From Phytohabitans aurantiacus (GTDB lineage Bacteria; Actinomycetota; Actinomycetes; Mycobacteriales; Micromonosporaceae), in the NCBI RefSeq assembly GCF_027923225.1, contig NZ_BSDI01000007.1:744001-808000 (forward strand): DNA of 64,000 nucleotides, given 5' to 3'. A model generated the notes under the pieces. The model worked only from the letters and a program-made list of their open reading frames with translations. It had not been told where the DNA came from and did no database searches. The position numbers and the translations under genes were made by a program. Below are positions 24,824 through 33,781 of the stretch, piece after piece. Each line of letters opens with the position of its first letter. Position 1 is the first letter of the stretch.

Positions 24824-25008
24824 ACCCAAACGCGAAGCGCCCCGGCCCCCGACGGAGACCGCACACAATAGCCGCAACCCGCGCGCAGTAGGACGAACGA
24901 GATGCTAGGTTCGGTCGGGTTTGTCGGCTCGCCATGTACGGCATCGCTTCCGCGGTGGCCCCAACCGTGTCATGGCACGACTCGTTCGTCGTTCCGGGGG
25001 TGGGACGG

Positions 25009-27717
25009 ATGCGCGAGCACCGGCGCCACGACAGCTTGTTGATGGGGCGCGGCTCGTTCAGGGAACCGCTACACAGCGGTGTCCCCTTGTTGGGATCGAA
25101 GGTCGCGGCACCGCCGCCGCCGGAGATCATGTTGGCGCGGGAGCGGCTGTTCGCGCTGCTCGACGCCGGTGCGGCCGGTCCGGTGACGGTGGTCGCCGCG
25201 CCGCCGGGCTGGGGCAAGACGGCCCTGCTCAGCGCGTGGGCCCACGAGCGAAAACCGGCCTGGTTCACCGTCGAGAGCGACGACGGCGTGAGCGGCAAAA
25301 GCCGCGGGAGCGACGACGGCGTGAGCGGCGACGGAGGCGCCCGCTTCTGGTCGTACCTACGCGCGGCCGTAACCAGCGTGACGGCCCACGATGAGCTCGA
25401 CATACCGGCACCGCCACGCCAGCGGGACGACACGTTTCTGGTGCGGTTCGCGCACGCGCTGGCCAGGCTGCCGCGGCCGGTCGTGGTGGTACTCGACGAC
25501 CTGCACCAGGTCACCGACCCCGCCGTACTGGACGGCCTGGACTTCCTGCTGCGGCATGCCGGCGAGCGGCTGCGCCTGGTCGTCGGCACCCGTACCGAAC
25601 CCGCGCTCGGCCTGCACCGGTGGCGCCTCGGCGGCGGGTTGACCGAGATCGGGGCGGCCGAACTGGCGTTCACGCCCGACGAGGCGAGCGCGCTGCTGGC
25701 CCGCCATGGCGTACACGCGACTCCCCGCCAGGTCGACGACCTGCACTTTCGCACCGAAGGCTGGCCCGCCGGCCTGCGGTTGGCGGCGCGCGGGCTGCGC
25801 GGGCATCCCGATCCGGACCGCTTCATCGGCGAGTTCGGCGGGGATCATCCGAGCGTCTCGGCGTACCTGAGCGAAGAGGCCCTGAACGGTCAGCCGGCCG
25901 AGGCGCGGGACCTGCTGATGCGCACGTCGATCGTGGAGCGGGTGTCGGGCGAGCTGGCGGAGGCGCTCACCGGACGCGACGACGCGGCCAGCATCCTCGC
26001 CGACCTGGAGGGCACCAGCGCGTTCGTCATCCGGCTCAGCGCGCGGCCGGCCGCGTACCGCTATCACCGGATGTTCGCGGACCTGTTACGGGCCGAACTG
26101 CGCCGGCACGCGCCGGACCAGATCGTCGACCTGCACCGGCGGGCCGCGGCCTGGCACGCGGCGCAGGGCCTTCCGCAGGACGCGCTGCGGCACGCCCTGC
26201 GCGGCCGGGACTGGGGCCGCGCCACCGGCCTGCTCGCCGGCCACTGGCCGGAACTGGTGCCGTTCGCGCCCGGACGGGCGAGCGGCGGCAGCGTGCCCGC
26301 GCCGCCGCCCGACGCGGTGCGCGCCGACCCGGAGCTGGCGCTCGCGTACGCGGCCGAGCTGCTCAACCTGCCGGACCTGTCCACGGCCGACATGTACCTG
26401 CGCACCGCCCACCAGCACCGCGACCGCCTGCCGGACGACCGCAAGGAAAGGTTCGCGCTGGTCGCCGCCGCGCTCCGGCTCGCGCACGCGCAGTTGGGCG
26501 GCGATCGTACCCAGGTGCTGCCGGCCGCCCAGCGACTGCTCGAACTGACGCGGTCCCCCGAAAGCGACCTGCGCACCCGTGCGGTCGCCCGCACCGCCGT
26601 CGGCGTCGCCGAGTTGGACGCCGGCGACCTGCTCGCGGCCGAGTCCACCCTGGTCAAGGGGTTGGCCGACGCTCGGCGGGCCGACCTGTCCCGGCCCCGG
26701 CTGACGTGCGCCAGCCGCCTCGCGGCGATCCGGGCGGTACGCGGTGAGCTGCGCCGTGCCGAGCGCACCGCCCGGAGCGCGCTGACGCTGTCGGCGTACC
26801 CGGGACAACCGACCGCGGACCGCTGCTTCGCGCACTTGGCCATGGCGGTCGTGGCTCTGTACCGCGACCGGCTCGACGACGCCGAGGCGCACCTCGCGCT
26901 GGCCGCGCCGCCGCGCGTGCCGGCACCGGCTCCGGCGCTGGTCGCGCTCGTCGCGACCACGCGGGCGCGGCTGCTGCAGAGCCGCGGCGACCTGGCCGCC
27001 AGCTACGCGGCGCTGGCCGCCGCCCGCCGCGAGCTGCCGCCGCTCCCCCAGGTGCAGGGGTGGCTGGTCGCCGCCGAGGCCGACCTGCGCACCGCGCACG
27101 GCGACACCGGTACCGCGCGCGAGCTGCTGCCAGACCCGGCGGCGGACGACGCGATGGCGGTGGCGCTGGCCCGCGCCCACCTTCGAGACGGTGACCCGGG
27201 TGCGGCGGCTCGCGCGCTGCCCGCGTGGCAGCGGGCCGACAGCGGCTGCGCGGCGGGCGTCCGCGTGGAGGCGGGGCTGCTCGACGCCCTCGCCGCGCGC
27301 CGCGCGGGCGATCGGCACCGCGCGGCCCGCGCGCTCGAGCTGGCGCTCGACCTCGCCGAACCGGAGGGAAACCGGCGGGCGTTCGTGCAGGCCGGCGCCG
27401 ACGCCCGCGCACTGCTCGCGGAGCATCTTGAGGCGGGTACCGCGCACTGGCCGCTGATCACCGAGCTGATCGCGGCCAGCGACCGCGGCCGTCCCGCGAT
27501 ACCGGAGGCGCCGCGGGCGACCAGCGACGCGCTGACCGAGCGGGAGTTGACGGTGCTGCGGTACCTCCAGAGCATGCTGTCCAATGTGGAGATTGCCCGC
27601 GAGATGTCGTTGTCGGTCAACACCGTCAAGACGCACGTGCGCAACATCTATCGCAAGCTCGACGCCACCCGCCGCCGCGAAGCCGTCCGCCGCGGCCGGG
27701 AGCTGCGCCTGCTCTAG
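25009..27717 (+). CDS. large LuxR-family (LAL/MalT-like) ATP-binding regulator
   Basis: About 902 aa. AAA/STAND NTPase with Walker A APPGWGKTAL (about residue 64) and Walker B PVVVVLDDLHQV, a long tetratricopeptide-like middle rich in Ala/Leu/Arg helices, and a C-terminal LuxR helix-turn-helix LTERELTVLRYLQSM ... LSVNTVKTHVRNIYRKL. LAL proteins are ATP-dependent activators that sense small molecules. Start uncertain: ATG 25009 follows GGGGGTGGGACGG; others are at 24934 and 25042. An in-frame 33-nt duplication (25276-25329) repeats SDDGVSG in the NTPase domain. Confidence 0.88.
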   Translation: MREHRRHDSLLMGRGSFREPLHSGVPLLGSKVAAPPPPEIMLARERLFALLDAGAAGPVTVVAAPPGWGKTALLSAWAHERKPAWFTVESDDGVSGKSRGSDDGVSGDGGARFWSYLRAAVTSVTAHDELDIPAPPRQRDDTFLVRFAHALARLPRPVVVVLDDLHQVTDPAVLDGLDFLLRHAGERLRLVVGTRTEPALGLHRWRLGGGLTEIGAAELAFTPDEASALLARHGVHATPRQVDDLHFRTEGWPAGLRLAARGLRGHPDPDRFIGEFGGDHPSVSAYLSEEALNGQPAEARDLLMRTSIVERVSGELAEALTGRDDAASILADLEGTSAFVIRLSARPAAYRYHRMFADLLRAELRRHAPDQIVDLHRRAAAWHAAQGLPQDALRHALRGRDWGRATGLLAGHWPELVPFAPGRASGGSVPAPPPDAVRADPELALAYAAELLNLPDLSTADMYLRTAHQHRDRLPDDRKERFALVAAALRLAHAQLGGDRTQVLPAAQRLLELTRSPESDLRTRAVARTAVGVAELDAGDLLAAESTLVKGLADARRADLSRPRLTCASRLAAIRAVRGELRRAERTARSALTLSAYPGQPTADRCFAHLAMAVVALYRDRLDDAEAHLALAAPPRVPAPAPALVALVATTRARLLQSRGDLAASYAALAAARRELPPLPQVQGWLVAAEADLRTAHGDTGTARELLPDPAADDAMAVALARAHLRDGDPGAAARALPAWQRADSGCAAGVRVEAGLLDALAARRAGDRHRAARALELALDLAEPEGNRRAFVQAGADARALLAEHLEAGTAHWPLITELIAASDRGRPAIPEAPRATSDALTERELTVLRYLQSMLSNVEIAREMSLSVNTVKTHVRNIYRKLDATRRREAVRRGRELRLL

Positions 27718-27719
27718 AA

Positions 27720-27738
27720 ATCACCCGGGCTGGGTGAT
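27720..27738 (+). terminator. short hairpin after the LAL regulator
   Basis: ATCACCC pairs with GGGTGAT around GGGCT, directly after the stop at 27717. Could equally be an operator for the next gene. Confidence 0.35.
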
Positions 27739-27772
27739 CTGCCGTCACCTGCCGGGCCGCGAAGGTGTGCGC

Positions 27773-28288
27773 ATGACACACGCGCACACGTCGGTGCTGG
27801 ACCGGCGTACCACCGTCACGGTCGCGGCGTACGACAGCTATCCTGCCGCCCAGCGTGCCGTGGATCTGCTGTCTGACCGACGGTTTCCGGTCGATCGGGT
27901 AGCCATCGTCGGCAACGACGTGCACCTGGTCGAGCAGGTCGTCCGCCGGCTGACCGTCGCCCGCGCGGCGCTGGCCGGAGCCGGTACCGGTGCCTGGATC
28001 GGCCTGCTCATCGGCCTGCTCGTGGGCGCCTTCGCCGTCGACGGCTGGTTGCCGGTCATCGCCAGCGGCGTCGTGCTGGGTGCCGTCTGGGGCGCGGTGT
28101 TCGGCGCGATCGCGCACGCCACGACCGGTGGCCGCCGCGACTTCGCCTCGGTGAGCGGCCTGCGCGCGAGCGAGTACGCGGTCGTGGTCGACGCGGCACA
28201 CGCGGAACACGCCATCCGCATCCTGGAAAGCGCGCGCCACGACCGGCCCAACGGCCGGGAACGCGAACGCTGGCGCAATGAACGGTAG
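27773..28288 (+). CDS. general stress protein 17M-like membrane protein
   Basis: 171 aa. An N-terminal GSP17M-like segment (VTVAAYDSYPAAQRAVDLLSD ... VAIVGNDV) is followed by two Gly-rich hydrophobic helices (ALAGAGTGAWIGLLIGLLVG and GVVLGAVWGAVFGAIAHA) and a soluble C-terminal part with YAVVVDAAHAEHAI. Typical of actinobacterial general stress proteins; molecular role unknown. Overlaps the SDR start by 11 nt, so it heads a coupled three-gene unit with the SDR and MFS genes. Confidence 0.85.
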   Translation: MTHAHTSVLDRRTTVTVAAYDSYPAAQRAVDLLSDRRFPVDRVAIVGNDVHLVEQVVRRLTVARAALAGAGTGAWIGLLIGLLVGAFAVDGWLPVIASGVVLGAVWGAVFGAIAHATTGGRRDFASVSGLRASEYAVVVDAAHAEHAIRILESARHDRPNGRERERWRNER

Positions 28289-28976
28289 ACGGACGCACGT
28301 GGTCGTGGGCGGCACCAGCGGGTTGGGCCTGGAGGTCGCGCGGCTGCTGGCCGCCGAGCACCGGGTGGTGGTGCTGGGCGACGTGGAGCGCGAGGTCGCG
28401 GCGGCCAGTGACTACCTCGCCTGCGACGGCATCGTGTGCGACGTCTCCGACTACGACGACGTGCGGCAGGCGATGCGCGAGGTCGCCACTAGGCACGGCG
28501 GCATCGACGGGCTGGCCCACTGCGCGGCCATGTGGGCCGGCGGCGCGCTGGACGAGCTGACCCCGGCGCGGCTGCGCCGGGTCGTCGAGGTCAACGTGCT
28601 CGGCACGGCGTACGTCATGCGGGAGGCGCTCACCTGGATGAAGGCGGCCTCCCGGGGCAACATCGTGTACGTCGGCGCGATGGCGGTCGACGTGCCGCGC
28701 CCGGGAATACCCGTGTACCGGGCCACGAAGAGCTTCGGCAAGAGCCTGGTCGAGTCGCTCGCCCAGGCGATGGGCACCGACGGCATCAAGGTGATGCAGA
28801 TCCACCCGGGGCCGATGCCGACCCGGTTGCAGGAGCGGGCCGGCGCCCACTTCCTCGACCAGGTGTACGCCCAGCCGGCGCAGGTGGCCCGCGAGGTGGT
28901 CCGGCTGCTGTCGCTGGGGCCCGAGGACCTGTACGTCTCGGACCAGAAGGTCCTGCGCGCCGACGGCCGGTGGTGA
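28278..28976 (+). CDS. short-chain dehydrogenase/reductase
   Basis: 232 aa classical SDR. Cofactor loop VVVGGTSGLGLEVA (TGxxxGxG-like), catalytic Tyr-Lys in YRATKSFGKSL (YxxxK), NVLG in the structural Asn position, and HPGPMPT after the active site. The usual Ser is replaced by the region VYVGAMAVDV. Reduces or oxidises an unknown alcohol/ketone. Translationally coupled to both neighbours (11-nt and 4-nt overlaps). Confidence 0.9.
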   Translation: MNGRRTHVVVGGTSGLGLEVARLLAAEHRVVVLGDVEREVAAASDYLACDGIVCDVSDYDDVRQAMREVATRHGGIDGLAHCAAMWAGGALDELTPARLRRVVEVNVLGTAYVMREALTWMKAASRGNIVYVGAMAVDVPRPGIPVYRATKSFGKSLVESLAQAMGTDGIKVMQIHPGPMPTRLQERAGAHFLDQVYAQPAQVAREVVRLLSLGPEDLYVSDQKVLRADGRW

Positions 28977-30565
28977 CAGCCGAGGCGTCCGCCTGGGCTC
29001 CGTTGCGCATCGCCGCGTACCGGAACCTCTGGCTGGCGCTGCTCGCCGCGAACGTCGGCACCTGGATGCAGACCGTCGGCGCGCAGTGGCTGCTCGTGGA
29101 CGCGCCGAACGCGGCGCTGCTGGTGGCGCTGGTGCAGACGGCGGCGACGGCGCCGGTGCTGCTGCTCGCCCTGCCCGCCGGCGTACTGGCCGACGCGTTC
29201 GACCGGCGCCACCTGCTCGTCGCCGTACAGGCCTTCCTGTCGGCGGTCGGCCTGGTGATGACGTGCCTGACCGCCACCGGCGGGATGCGGCCGCCGCTGC
29301 TGCTCACACTGACGTTCGCGCTCGGTGTGGGGCACGCGCTGACCCTTCCCGCGTGGGCCGCCACGATCCCGGAGCTGGTGCCGCGCGAGCAGTTGCGGGC
29401 CGCGTCCGCGCTCGGCTCGATCAGCGTCAACGTGGCCCGCTCGGTGGGCCCAGCGATCGCCGGCCTGCTCGTCGCCCGTACCGGTGCCAGCGTCGTGTTC
29501 GCGGTCAACACCGCCACGTACCTGGTCTTCGGCGCGGTGCTGCTGCTCTGGCGGCCGGGAAGCCCGCGCGCCGACGACGTACCCGAGCGGCTGCGGTCGG
29601 CGCTGCGCGCCGGTGGCCGGTTCGTGCGCCACTCGCCGGTGTTGCAGCGGATGCTGCTGCGGGTGGTGCTGTTCATCCTGCCGGGCAGCGCGGTGTGGGC
29701 GTTGCTGCCGCTGGTAGCCAGCGACCTGCTGCACCTGGACTCCAACGGGTACGGGCTGCTGCTGGCCGCCCTCGGCGCGGGCGCGATCGGCAGCGGTCTC
29801 CTGCTGCCCTGGGTGCGCTCGCGCGTGTCGTCGGGCCCGCTGCTGGTCATGGCGGGGGTGCCCTTCGCGGCGGTGCTGTTCGTGGTGGCCGCGGTGCGGG
29901 AGCCGTGGGCCGTCGCGGCGGCACTCGTCGTGGCCGGCGGCGCCTGGGCGATAGTACTGGCGAATCTCAACGCGGAGATCCAGCTGTTCCTGCCGCGCTG
30001 GGTGCGTGGCCGCGGCCTGGCCGTGTACCAGTTGGTGTTCGGCGGCGGGCAGGCGCTCGGTGGCCTGGCCTGGGGAGCGGTGGCCGAGATCTTCGGCGTG
30101 GTGGCCGCCTACCTGGCCGCCACCGGGCTGATGCTGGCGAACGCCGGGACGATGTGGCTGTGGCCGCTGCCGGACCTGCGCGGCGTCAGCCAGCAGCCGG
30201 TCGACTTCTGGCCGGAACCGCGGCTGGCGGTCGAGCCGGACCGCCGCGCCGGACCGGTGCTGGTGGTGGGGCTCTACGAGGTGCCGTCCGAACGCGAGGA
30301 CGCCTTCGTCGAGGCCATGCGCCGGGTACGCGGCTCCCGCCAGCGCACCGGTGCGGTCCGCTGGGGCCTGTTCCGGGTCGGCGAGGAGGCCCACCTGTTC
30401 GTCGAGATCTACGAACTGCTCTCCTGGGACGAGCACCTGCGCCAGCACGAGGGCCGGATGACGGTGACGGACCAGCAGGCGGAGCAGTACGCGCACGCGC
30501 TGACCGACGGCGTACCGAGGGTGTGGCACCTTCTACCGGCGGTCTCACTCGACCGGTGGCGGTGA
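28973..30565 (+). CDS. MFS_3-type exporter (EntS-like) with C-terminal domain
   Basis: 530 aa, starting at GTG 28973 overlapping the SDR stop (GTGA). Twelve hydrophobic segments between residues 20 and 410, with the MFS loop DAFDRRHLLVAVQ between helices 2 and 3. A soluble C-terminal region of about 110 aa (VVGLYEVPSEREDAFVEAM ... HLFVEIYELLSWDEH) resembles the ABM-like extension of the 'transmembrane secretion effector' family PF05977. Probably exports a small molecule. Its 3' end overlaps the convergent DUF6458 gene by 21 bp. Confidence 0.9.
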   Translation: MTAEASAWAPLRIAAYRNLWLALLAANVGTWMQTVGAQWLLVDAPNAALLVALVQTAATAPVLLLALPAGVLADAFDRRHLLVAVQAFLSAVGLVMTCLTATGGMRPPLLLTLTFALGVGHALTLPAWAATIPELVPREQLRAASALGSISVNVARSVGPAIAGLLVARTGASVVFAVNTATYLVFGAVLLLWRPGSPRADDVPERLRSALRAGGRFVRHSPVLQRMLLRVVLFILPGSAVWALLPLVASDLLHLDSNGYGLLLAALGAGAIGSGLLLPWVRSRVSSGPLLVMAGVPFAAVLFVVAAVREPWAVAAALVVAGGAWAIVLANLNAEIQLFLPRWVRGRGLAVYQLVFGGGQALGGLAWGAVAEIFGVVAAYLAATGLMLANAGTMWLWPLPDLRGVSQQPVDFWPEPRLAVEPDRRAGPVLVVGLYEVPSEREDAFVEAMRRVRGSRQRTGAVRWGLFRVGEEAHLFVEIYELLSWDEHLRQHEGRMTVTDQQAEQYAHALTDGVPRVWHLLPAVSLDRWR

Positions 30566-30817
30566 CGCGTCGGGCGGGAAGGGCGGTTGCGAGGCTTCGC
30601 CGGGGTTCCGGGAGAGCCGATTCTCCTCCACTATGGACCGGATCACCCGGCGCCGGCGGTCCCGCCAGTACCACAGGGTGATCACCAGGATCGCCGCGCC
30701 GGAGAGCATGAGGATGACGCCCATCGCGTCGAGGTCTATCCACCATGGATCGACCTGGAGGGCGTACGCGAGCACGGCTCCCACCGCGATGAGGAAGATA
30801 CCGCCGCCGATGCCCAT
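30545..30817 (-). CDS. DUF6458 family small membrane protein
   Basis: 90 aa: two membrane helices (GIFLIAVGAVLAYALQV and MGVILMLSGAAILVITLWYW) joined by DPWWIDLDA, the hallmark of DUF6458, followed by a basic segment RDRRRR and a Pro-rich tail. Common in actinobacteria, function unknown. Ends inside the convergent MFS gene. Confidence 0.88.
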   Translation of the reverse strand: MGIGGGIFLIAVGAVLAYALQVDPWWIDLDAMGVILMLSGAAILVITLWYWRDRRRRVIRSIVEENRLSRNPGEASQPPFPPDASPPPVE

Positions 30818-30940
30818 CTACTGTGGTCCCTTGCTCGTGGAGACGCCGGCCCGCCCGGGTGCTGGGTTGGATGAATCCCGGGCGGGCCGGCTGGGAGGGG
30901 CCGGCCGGGACGCACGCCCCATGAACACGTCCCGACCGGC

Positions 30941-31002
30941 GGATCACCGGGCACCGCTCAAGAGCCGGTGATCCCCGGTGCGCGGGGGCCACCCCGCGCA
31001 CC
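30941..31002 (-). terminator. double hairpin downstream of the small membrane gene
   Basis: GGATCACCGG/CCGGTGATCC (30941-30974), and closer to the gene GGTGCGCGGGG/CCCCGCGCACC with loop GCCA (30977-31002, perfect 11 bp), 17 bp beyond the stop at 31020. Confidence 0.6.
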
Positions 31003-31019
31003 GCTTTCGCGGGAGCCGC

Positions 31020-31313
31020 TCACTCCGCCATCGCGGAGTGTTTCCCGCCACCCGTGACGGCTCCCGCATACGCACCGCTCGTGTACGTGGTTCCCGGACG
31101 TACCAGGGCGGTGCGGGTTTCGTTGGCGGCTCGGATCGCTGAGGTGGCGGCTACCTGCGCCTCGCGGCGGCGGCGGTTCCAGCCCGCCCGATCCCCGTCG
31201 AAGTAGCCCTGCCGATACCCGAGCCGGTAGTTGAGCTGTCCATGGATCCGGCCGACCGCGTAGCTGGACGACCCCACCAGCAGGAGGCAGAAGAGCACCA
31301 TGAACGCGGTCAT
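31020..31313 (-). CDS. small membrane-anchored protein, unknown
   Basis: 97 aa. One N-terminal helix (MTAFMVLFCLLLVGSSSYAV) then a soluble Arg/Ala-rich region GYRQGYFDGDRAGWNRRRREAQ. Not recognised. The ATG overlaps the stop of the upstream gene by 4 nt (ATGA), so the two are coupled. The longer frame through 31562 is the upstream gene's shadow. Confidence 0.7.
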   Translation of the reverse strand: MTAFMVLFCLLLVGSSSYAVGRIHGQLNYRLGYRQGYFDGDRAGWNRRRREAQVAATSAIRAANETRTALVRPGTTYTSGAYAGAVTGGGKHSAMAE

Positions 31314-31636
31314 GGGCGCCCCTCGTCGTCCAGTAGCCGGCCGATGTCCGTCATGCTCACCTCCTCGATGAGTTCGACGCTGATCCGGCAGCCCCGGAGC
31401 ACGACCTCGGCTATCGAGGAGCGCCGGATGTCGCCTCCCGCGTCGTAGACCCGCACGCTGAGATCGGGGCAGCCGAGGTGGCTCCGCCAGGACTCCCACT
31501 CCCTCCGATCGGCCACGCTGAGCGAGACGTAGCGGGTGCCGCGTGCCAGGAAGACACGCCACGGCACGTTGAGGCCCGCCGAGACCCCGTCAGCAATGAG
31601 AGCGAACGCTTCGGCCCGCGTCGCCACATCTGTCAT
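31310..31636 (-). CDS. conserved hypothetical protein, unknown
   Basis: 108 aa soluble protein (VPWRVFLARGTRYVSLSVADRREWESW ... SVELIEEVSMTDIGRLL). Not recognised; the pattern of short beta-strands and conserved Trp residues is compatible with a small alpha/beta fold. The ATG at 31636 has GAGGAT upstream. Divergent from the XRE regulator across a region with palindromes, and coupled to the next small membrane gene. Confidence 0.65.
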   Translation of the reverse strand: MTDVATRAEAFALIADGVSAGLNVPWRVFLARGTRYVSLSVADRREWESWRSHLGCPDLSVRVYDAGGDIRRSSIAEVVLRGCRISVELIEEVSMTDIGRLLDDEGRP

Positions 31637-31663
31637 CTGCTGATCCTCGTCAGTTTCCGATAT

Positions 31664-31683
31664 CTGTCACGTGCATGTGACAG
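31664..31683. promoter_or_regulatory. candidate operator in the XRE divergent region
   Basis: CTGTCAC-N6-GTGACAG is a perfect interrupted palindrome 28 bp before the minus-strand small gene and upstream of the XRE gene. A second GTGTAACAC palindrome and repeated CATGTGA words lie nearby. Confidence 0.4.
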
Positions 31684-31832
31684 ACCGTAGGTGTAACACA
31701 CATGAGACAGCATCGTACTTTCGGCTGACATGTGATCGACGAAAGGCTAGGTATGGTTTGGAGGTGCTACCCCTCTTACGTAAGCGAAATAGCGCGATCA
31801 AACCCGGCGAACCTCCGTCCCAGCGACGTGAC

Positions 31833-32321
31833 ATGGATGTACCGTCTGAGGGTGAGTCGGAGAACTCGTCGTACCGTCACGGCGTGTCGGAAAGCCCCGG
31901 ACGGAAGCTGGCGTTCGCCGCCTTTGTGCGCAAGGCCCTCGAAGACGCGCGCGCGACGCGCGCGTGGACGGGGTCGGAGGTCGCGCGCCGCACCGGCGTA
32001 TCGCGCCAGACGATCAACCGGTGGGTACGCGGTGACTGGACCAGCGACCCGGAGGCCGAGCGCGTCGTCGCCTTCTGCGCCGGCCTCGGCATCGACCCGA
32101 CTGTCGCTTTCGGACTTCTCGGTTGGGCCGAGCACACGCCCGTGCGGTCAGCGCCGGCGCCGCCGCCCATGGATCCTGATGTCGAGGCGTTGCTGCGCCG
32201 CCTGGTCGACCCGAACGTGTCGGACGCGGAGAAGTTCCACATTCGAGAGACGATCCGGTATCTCGCCTACCGGCCGCCCGTTCGCGAGGAACCGCGCAAA
32301 GGCCGCAGAAGGGTCAGCTAG
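31833..32321 (+). CDS. XRE-type helix-turn-helix regulator
   Basis: 162 aa. The HTH is WTGSEVARRTGVSRQTINRWVRGDWTSDPEAERVVAFCAGLGI (about residues 45-87), followed by a predicted coiled region DVEALLRRLVDPNVSDAEKF and a basic tail. Similar regulators are common in actinobacteria beside short genes of unknown role. Start uncertain: ATG 31833 gives a sensible N-terminus; the frame is open further upstream and a GGAGG lies at about 31760. It may control the divergent small genes (inference). Confidence 0.8.
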   Translation: MDVPSEGESENSSYRHGVSESPGRKLAFAAFVRKALEDARATRAWTGSEVARRTGVSRQTINRWVRGDWTSDPEAERVVAFCAGLGIDPTVAFGLLGWAEHTPVRSAPAPPPMDPDVEALLRRLVDPNVSDAEKFHIRETIRYLAYRPPVREEPRKGRRRVS

Positions 32322-32492
32322 GCCGTTCCAGTCTCCATATGGCGAAAGAACCACGGCGGTACCGGCGATGTACCCCGTGCAATGTCGCTTTTCGGACTAC
32401 GGTCCCTCTTCGTACTGCTTGGGCTCGTCGTCGGCGGGGAGACGGGACAAGGCCGGACACAGCCCTGCGGGACAAGAGGAGGGGTCTGCCCG

Positions 32493-32843
32493 ATGACCCT
32501 GAAATGGAGCGCGGTCGTCATAGCGGCCGTCGCCGTAAGCCTGTGCGTGACAGCCAACATCCTCGTCGAGGCGCTCACCGTCAACCAGGTGCCGCTGGTG
32601 GTCAACCTGTTCGCGGTCGCCAGCGCCGCCGTGGCCACGGTGCTCGCCGTCCTGGCCGAGTACCAGCACCGGCTCGAGGAACGGTTAGGCACGCTCTCCG
32701 ACTACCTGGTCAAGCAGCTCAACGACATCGACAACCGCACCGGTGACCACAACGCCGGTTTCGTCGAGGGGTACATGCTCGGCCAGGCCCACGACGGCAC
32801 GGTCGTGCAGCTGGCGCCCCGCGTCTCCGGCCGCCGCGACTAG
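32493..32843 (+). CDS. small membrane protein, unknown
   Basis: 116 aa. ATG 32493 follows GAGGAGGGG at a good distance. Two membrane helices (WSAVVIAAVAVSLCVTANIL and VVNLFAVASAAVATVLAVLA) are followed by a cytosolic helical region YQHRLEERLGTLSDYLVKQLND and a tail with GYMLGQAHDG. Not recognised. A rare TTTTTT run follows the stop. Confidence 0.7.
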   Translation: MTLKWSAVVIAAVAVSLCVTANILVEALTVNQVPLVVNLFAVASAAVATVLAVLAEYQHRLEERLGTLSDYLVKQLNDIDNRTGDHNAGFVEGYMLGQAHDGTVVQLAPRVSGRRD

Positions 32844-33221
32844 GGCTTTTTTATAAGGGTCGCTTGACTGGCACGACTCTCTGCTTGACAGCGCGTACTA
32901 TCCGTTGCTGCACTGGTGCGCGGCGTAGAAGTTGCACGAATGGATTTCGCACGGCACGGCTCCCCGCCATGACCCGCCGATGCCGGAAACGACGCCGTCC
33001 GTGCCCGTGACCATCCGCACGCGTGGTCCCGGGGCTGGTGACGCCTGGACTGACCGACGCGCCGACAAAGTCGTGGCGCGGCGCGAGGGAAGGCGCTGCC
33101 TCCAAGGCCCCGGGCCATGCTCCGCTCACGCGGGGCGCTGCCCCTTTTCACCCCGCGGGTGTGACCCCTGATCACCCGCCCGCCGCCCAGGATCGGTCGG
33201 CAAGGTAGAAGAGGGGGCAGC
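32844..33221. other. gene-free stretch; possible small RNA or tiny ORF
   Basis: Begins with GGGCTTTTTTATAAG just after a stop, the longest T-run in this part of the window. It has a consensus -35 TTGACA (32885) without a matching -10 at the right distance. A minus-strand 39-codon frame (32970 to 32851, rich in Arg/Val) is possible but has no clear ribosome binding site. Nothing else recognised. Confidence 0.35.
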
Positions 33222-33773
33222 ATGAGTAACCCATTCCGGATCACGACCAGCCGCCTGCGCGGGCCGGTCACCGACGAAGACCACATCCTGGGCAGTACCC
33301 GCGCGCCGGTGACGCTCGTCGAGTACGGCGACTACCAGTGCCGGCAATCCGCATCGGTACACGCGATCGTGCAGGAGGTGATGTGGCAGCGCCCCACCAC
33401 CGTCGCCTTCGTGTACCGGCACTTTCCGCTGACCGACCTGCACCCGTACGCGGAACTGGCCGCCGAGACCGCGGAGGCGGCGGGCGCCCGCGGCCACTTC
33501 TGGCAGATGCACGATTGGCTGTACGCCCACCAGGACCAGCTCAAGCCGCTGAACCTGGCGCTGGCCGTGGACCGGATCGGGCTGGACGTCGAGCACGTGG
33601 GCCGCGCCCTGAACGGCCGCCACTACCTGTCAAGGGTGCGGCGAGACTTCAGCAGCGGCGTGCGCAGCGGCATCGTCGGCACGCCGGCGTTCTTCCTCAA
33701 CGGCGTACGGTACGACGGAAACTACGCGCTCACCGACCTGCTCACCGCGATCGACCGGGCCGCGATAACGTAG
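33222..33773 (+). CDS. DsbA-like thioredoxin-fold protein with a single active-site cysteine
   Basis: 183 aa. DsbA/Thioredoxin_4 pattern: VTLVEYGDYQC, then FVYRHFPLTDLHPYAELAAETAEAAGARGHFWQMHD, and a cis-Pro loop GIVGTPAFFLNGVRYDG. The usual CPYC active site reads CRQS, so only the first Cys remains; such monothiol enzymes cannot do classic disulfide exchange alone and may act as isomerases, reductases or glutathione/mycothiol-like transferases. No signal peptide, so cytosolic. ATG follows GAGGGGGCAGC. Confidence 0.88.
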   Translation: MSNPFRITTSRLRGPVTDEDHILGSTRAPVTLVEYGDYQCRQSASVHAIVQEVMWQRPTTVAFVYRHFPLTDLHPYAELAAETAEAAGARGHFWQMHDWLYAHQDQLKPLNLALAVDRIGLDVEHVGRALNGRHYLSRVRRDFSSGVRSGIVGTPAFFLNGVRYDGNYALTDLLTAIDRAAIT

Positions 33774-33781
33774 CTCTGCGC

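Noticed and set aside
28451..30529. 692-codon minus-strand frame opposite the SDR/MFS genes
   Set aside because: Gln/Arg/His-rich antisense artefact; the plus-strand genes have full family signatures and coupled starts.
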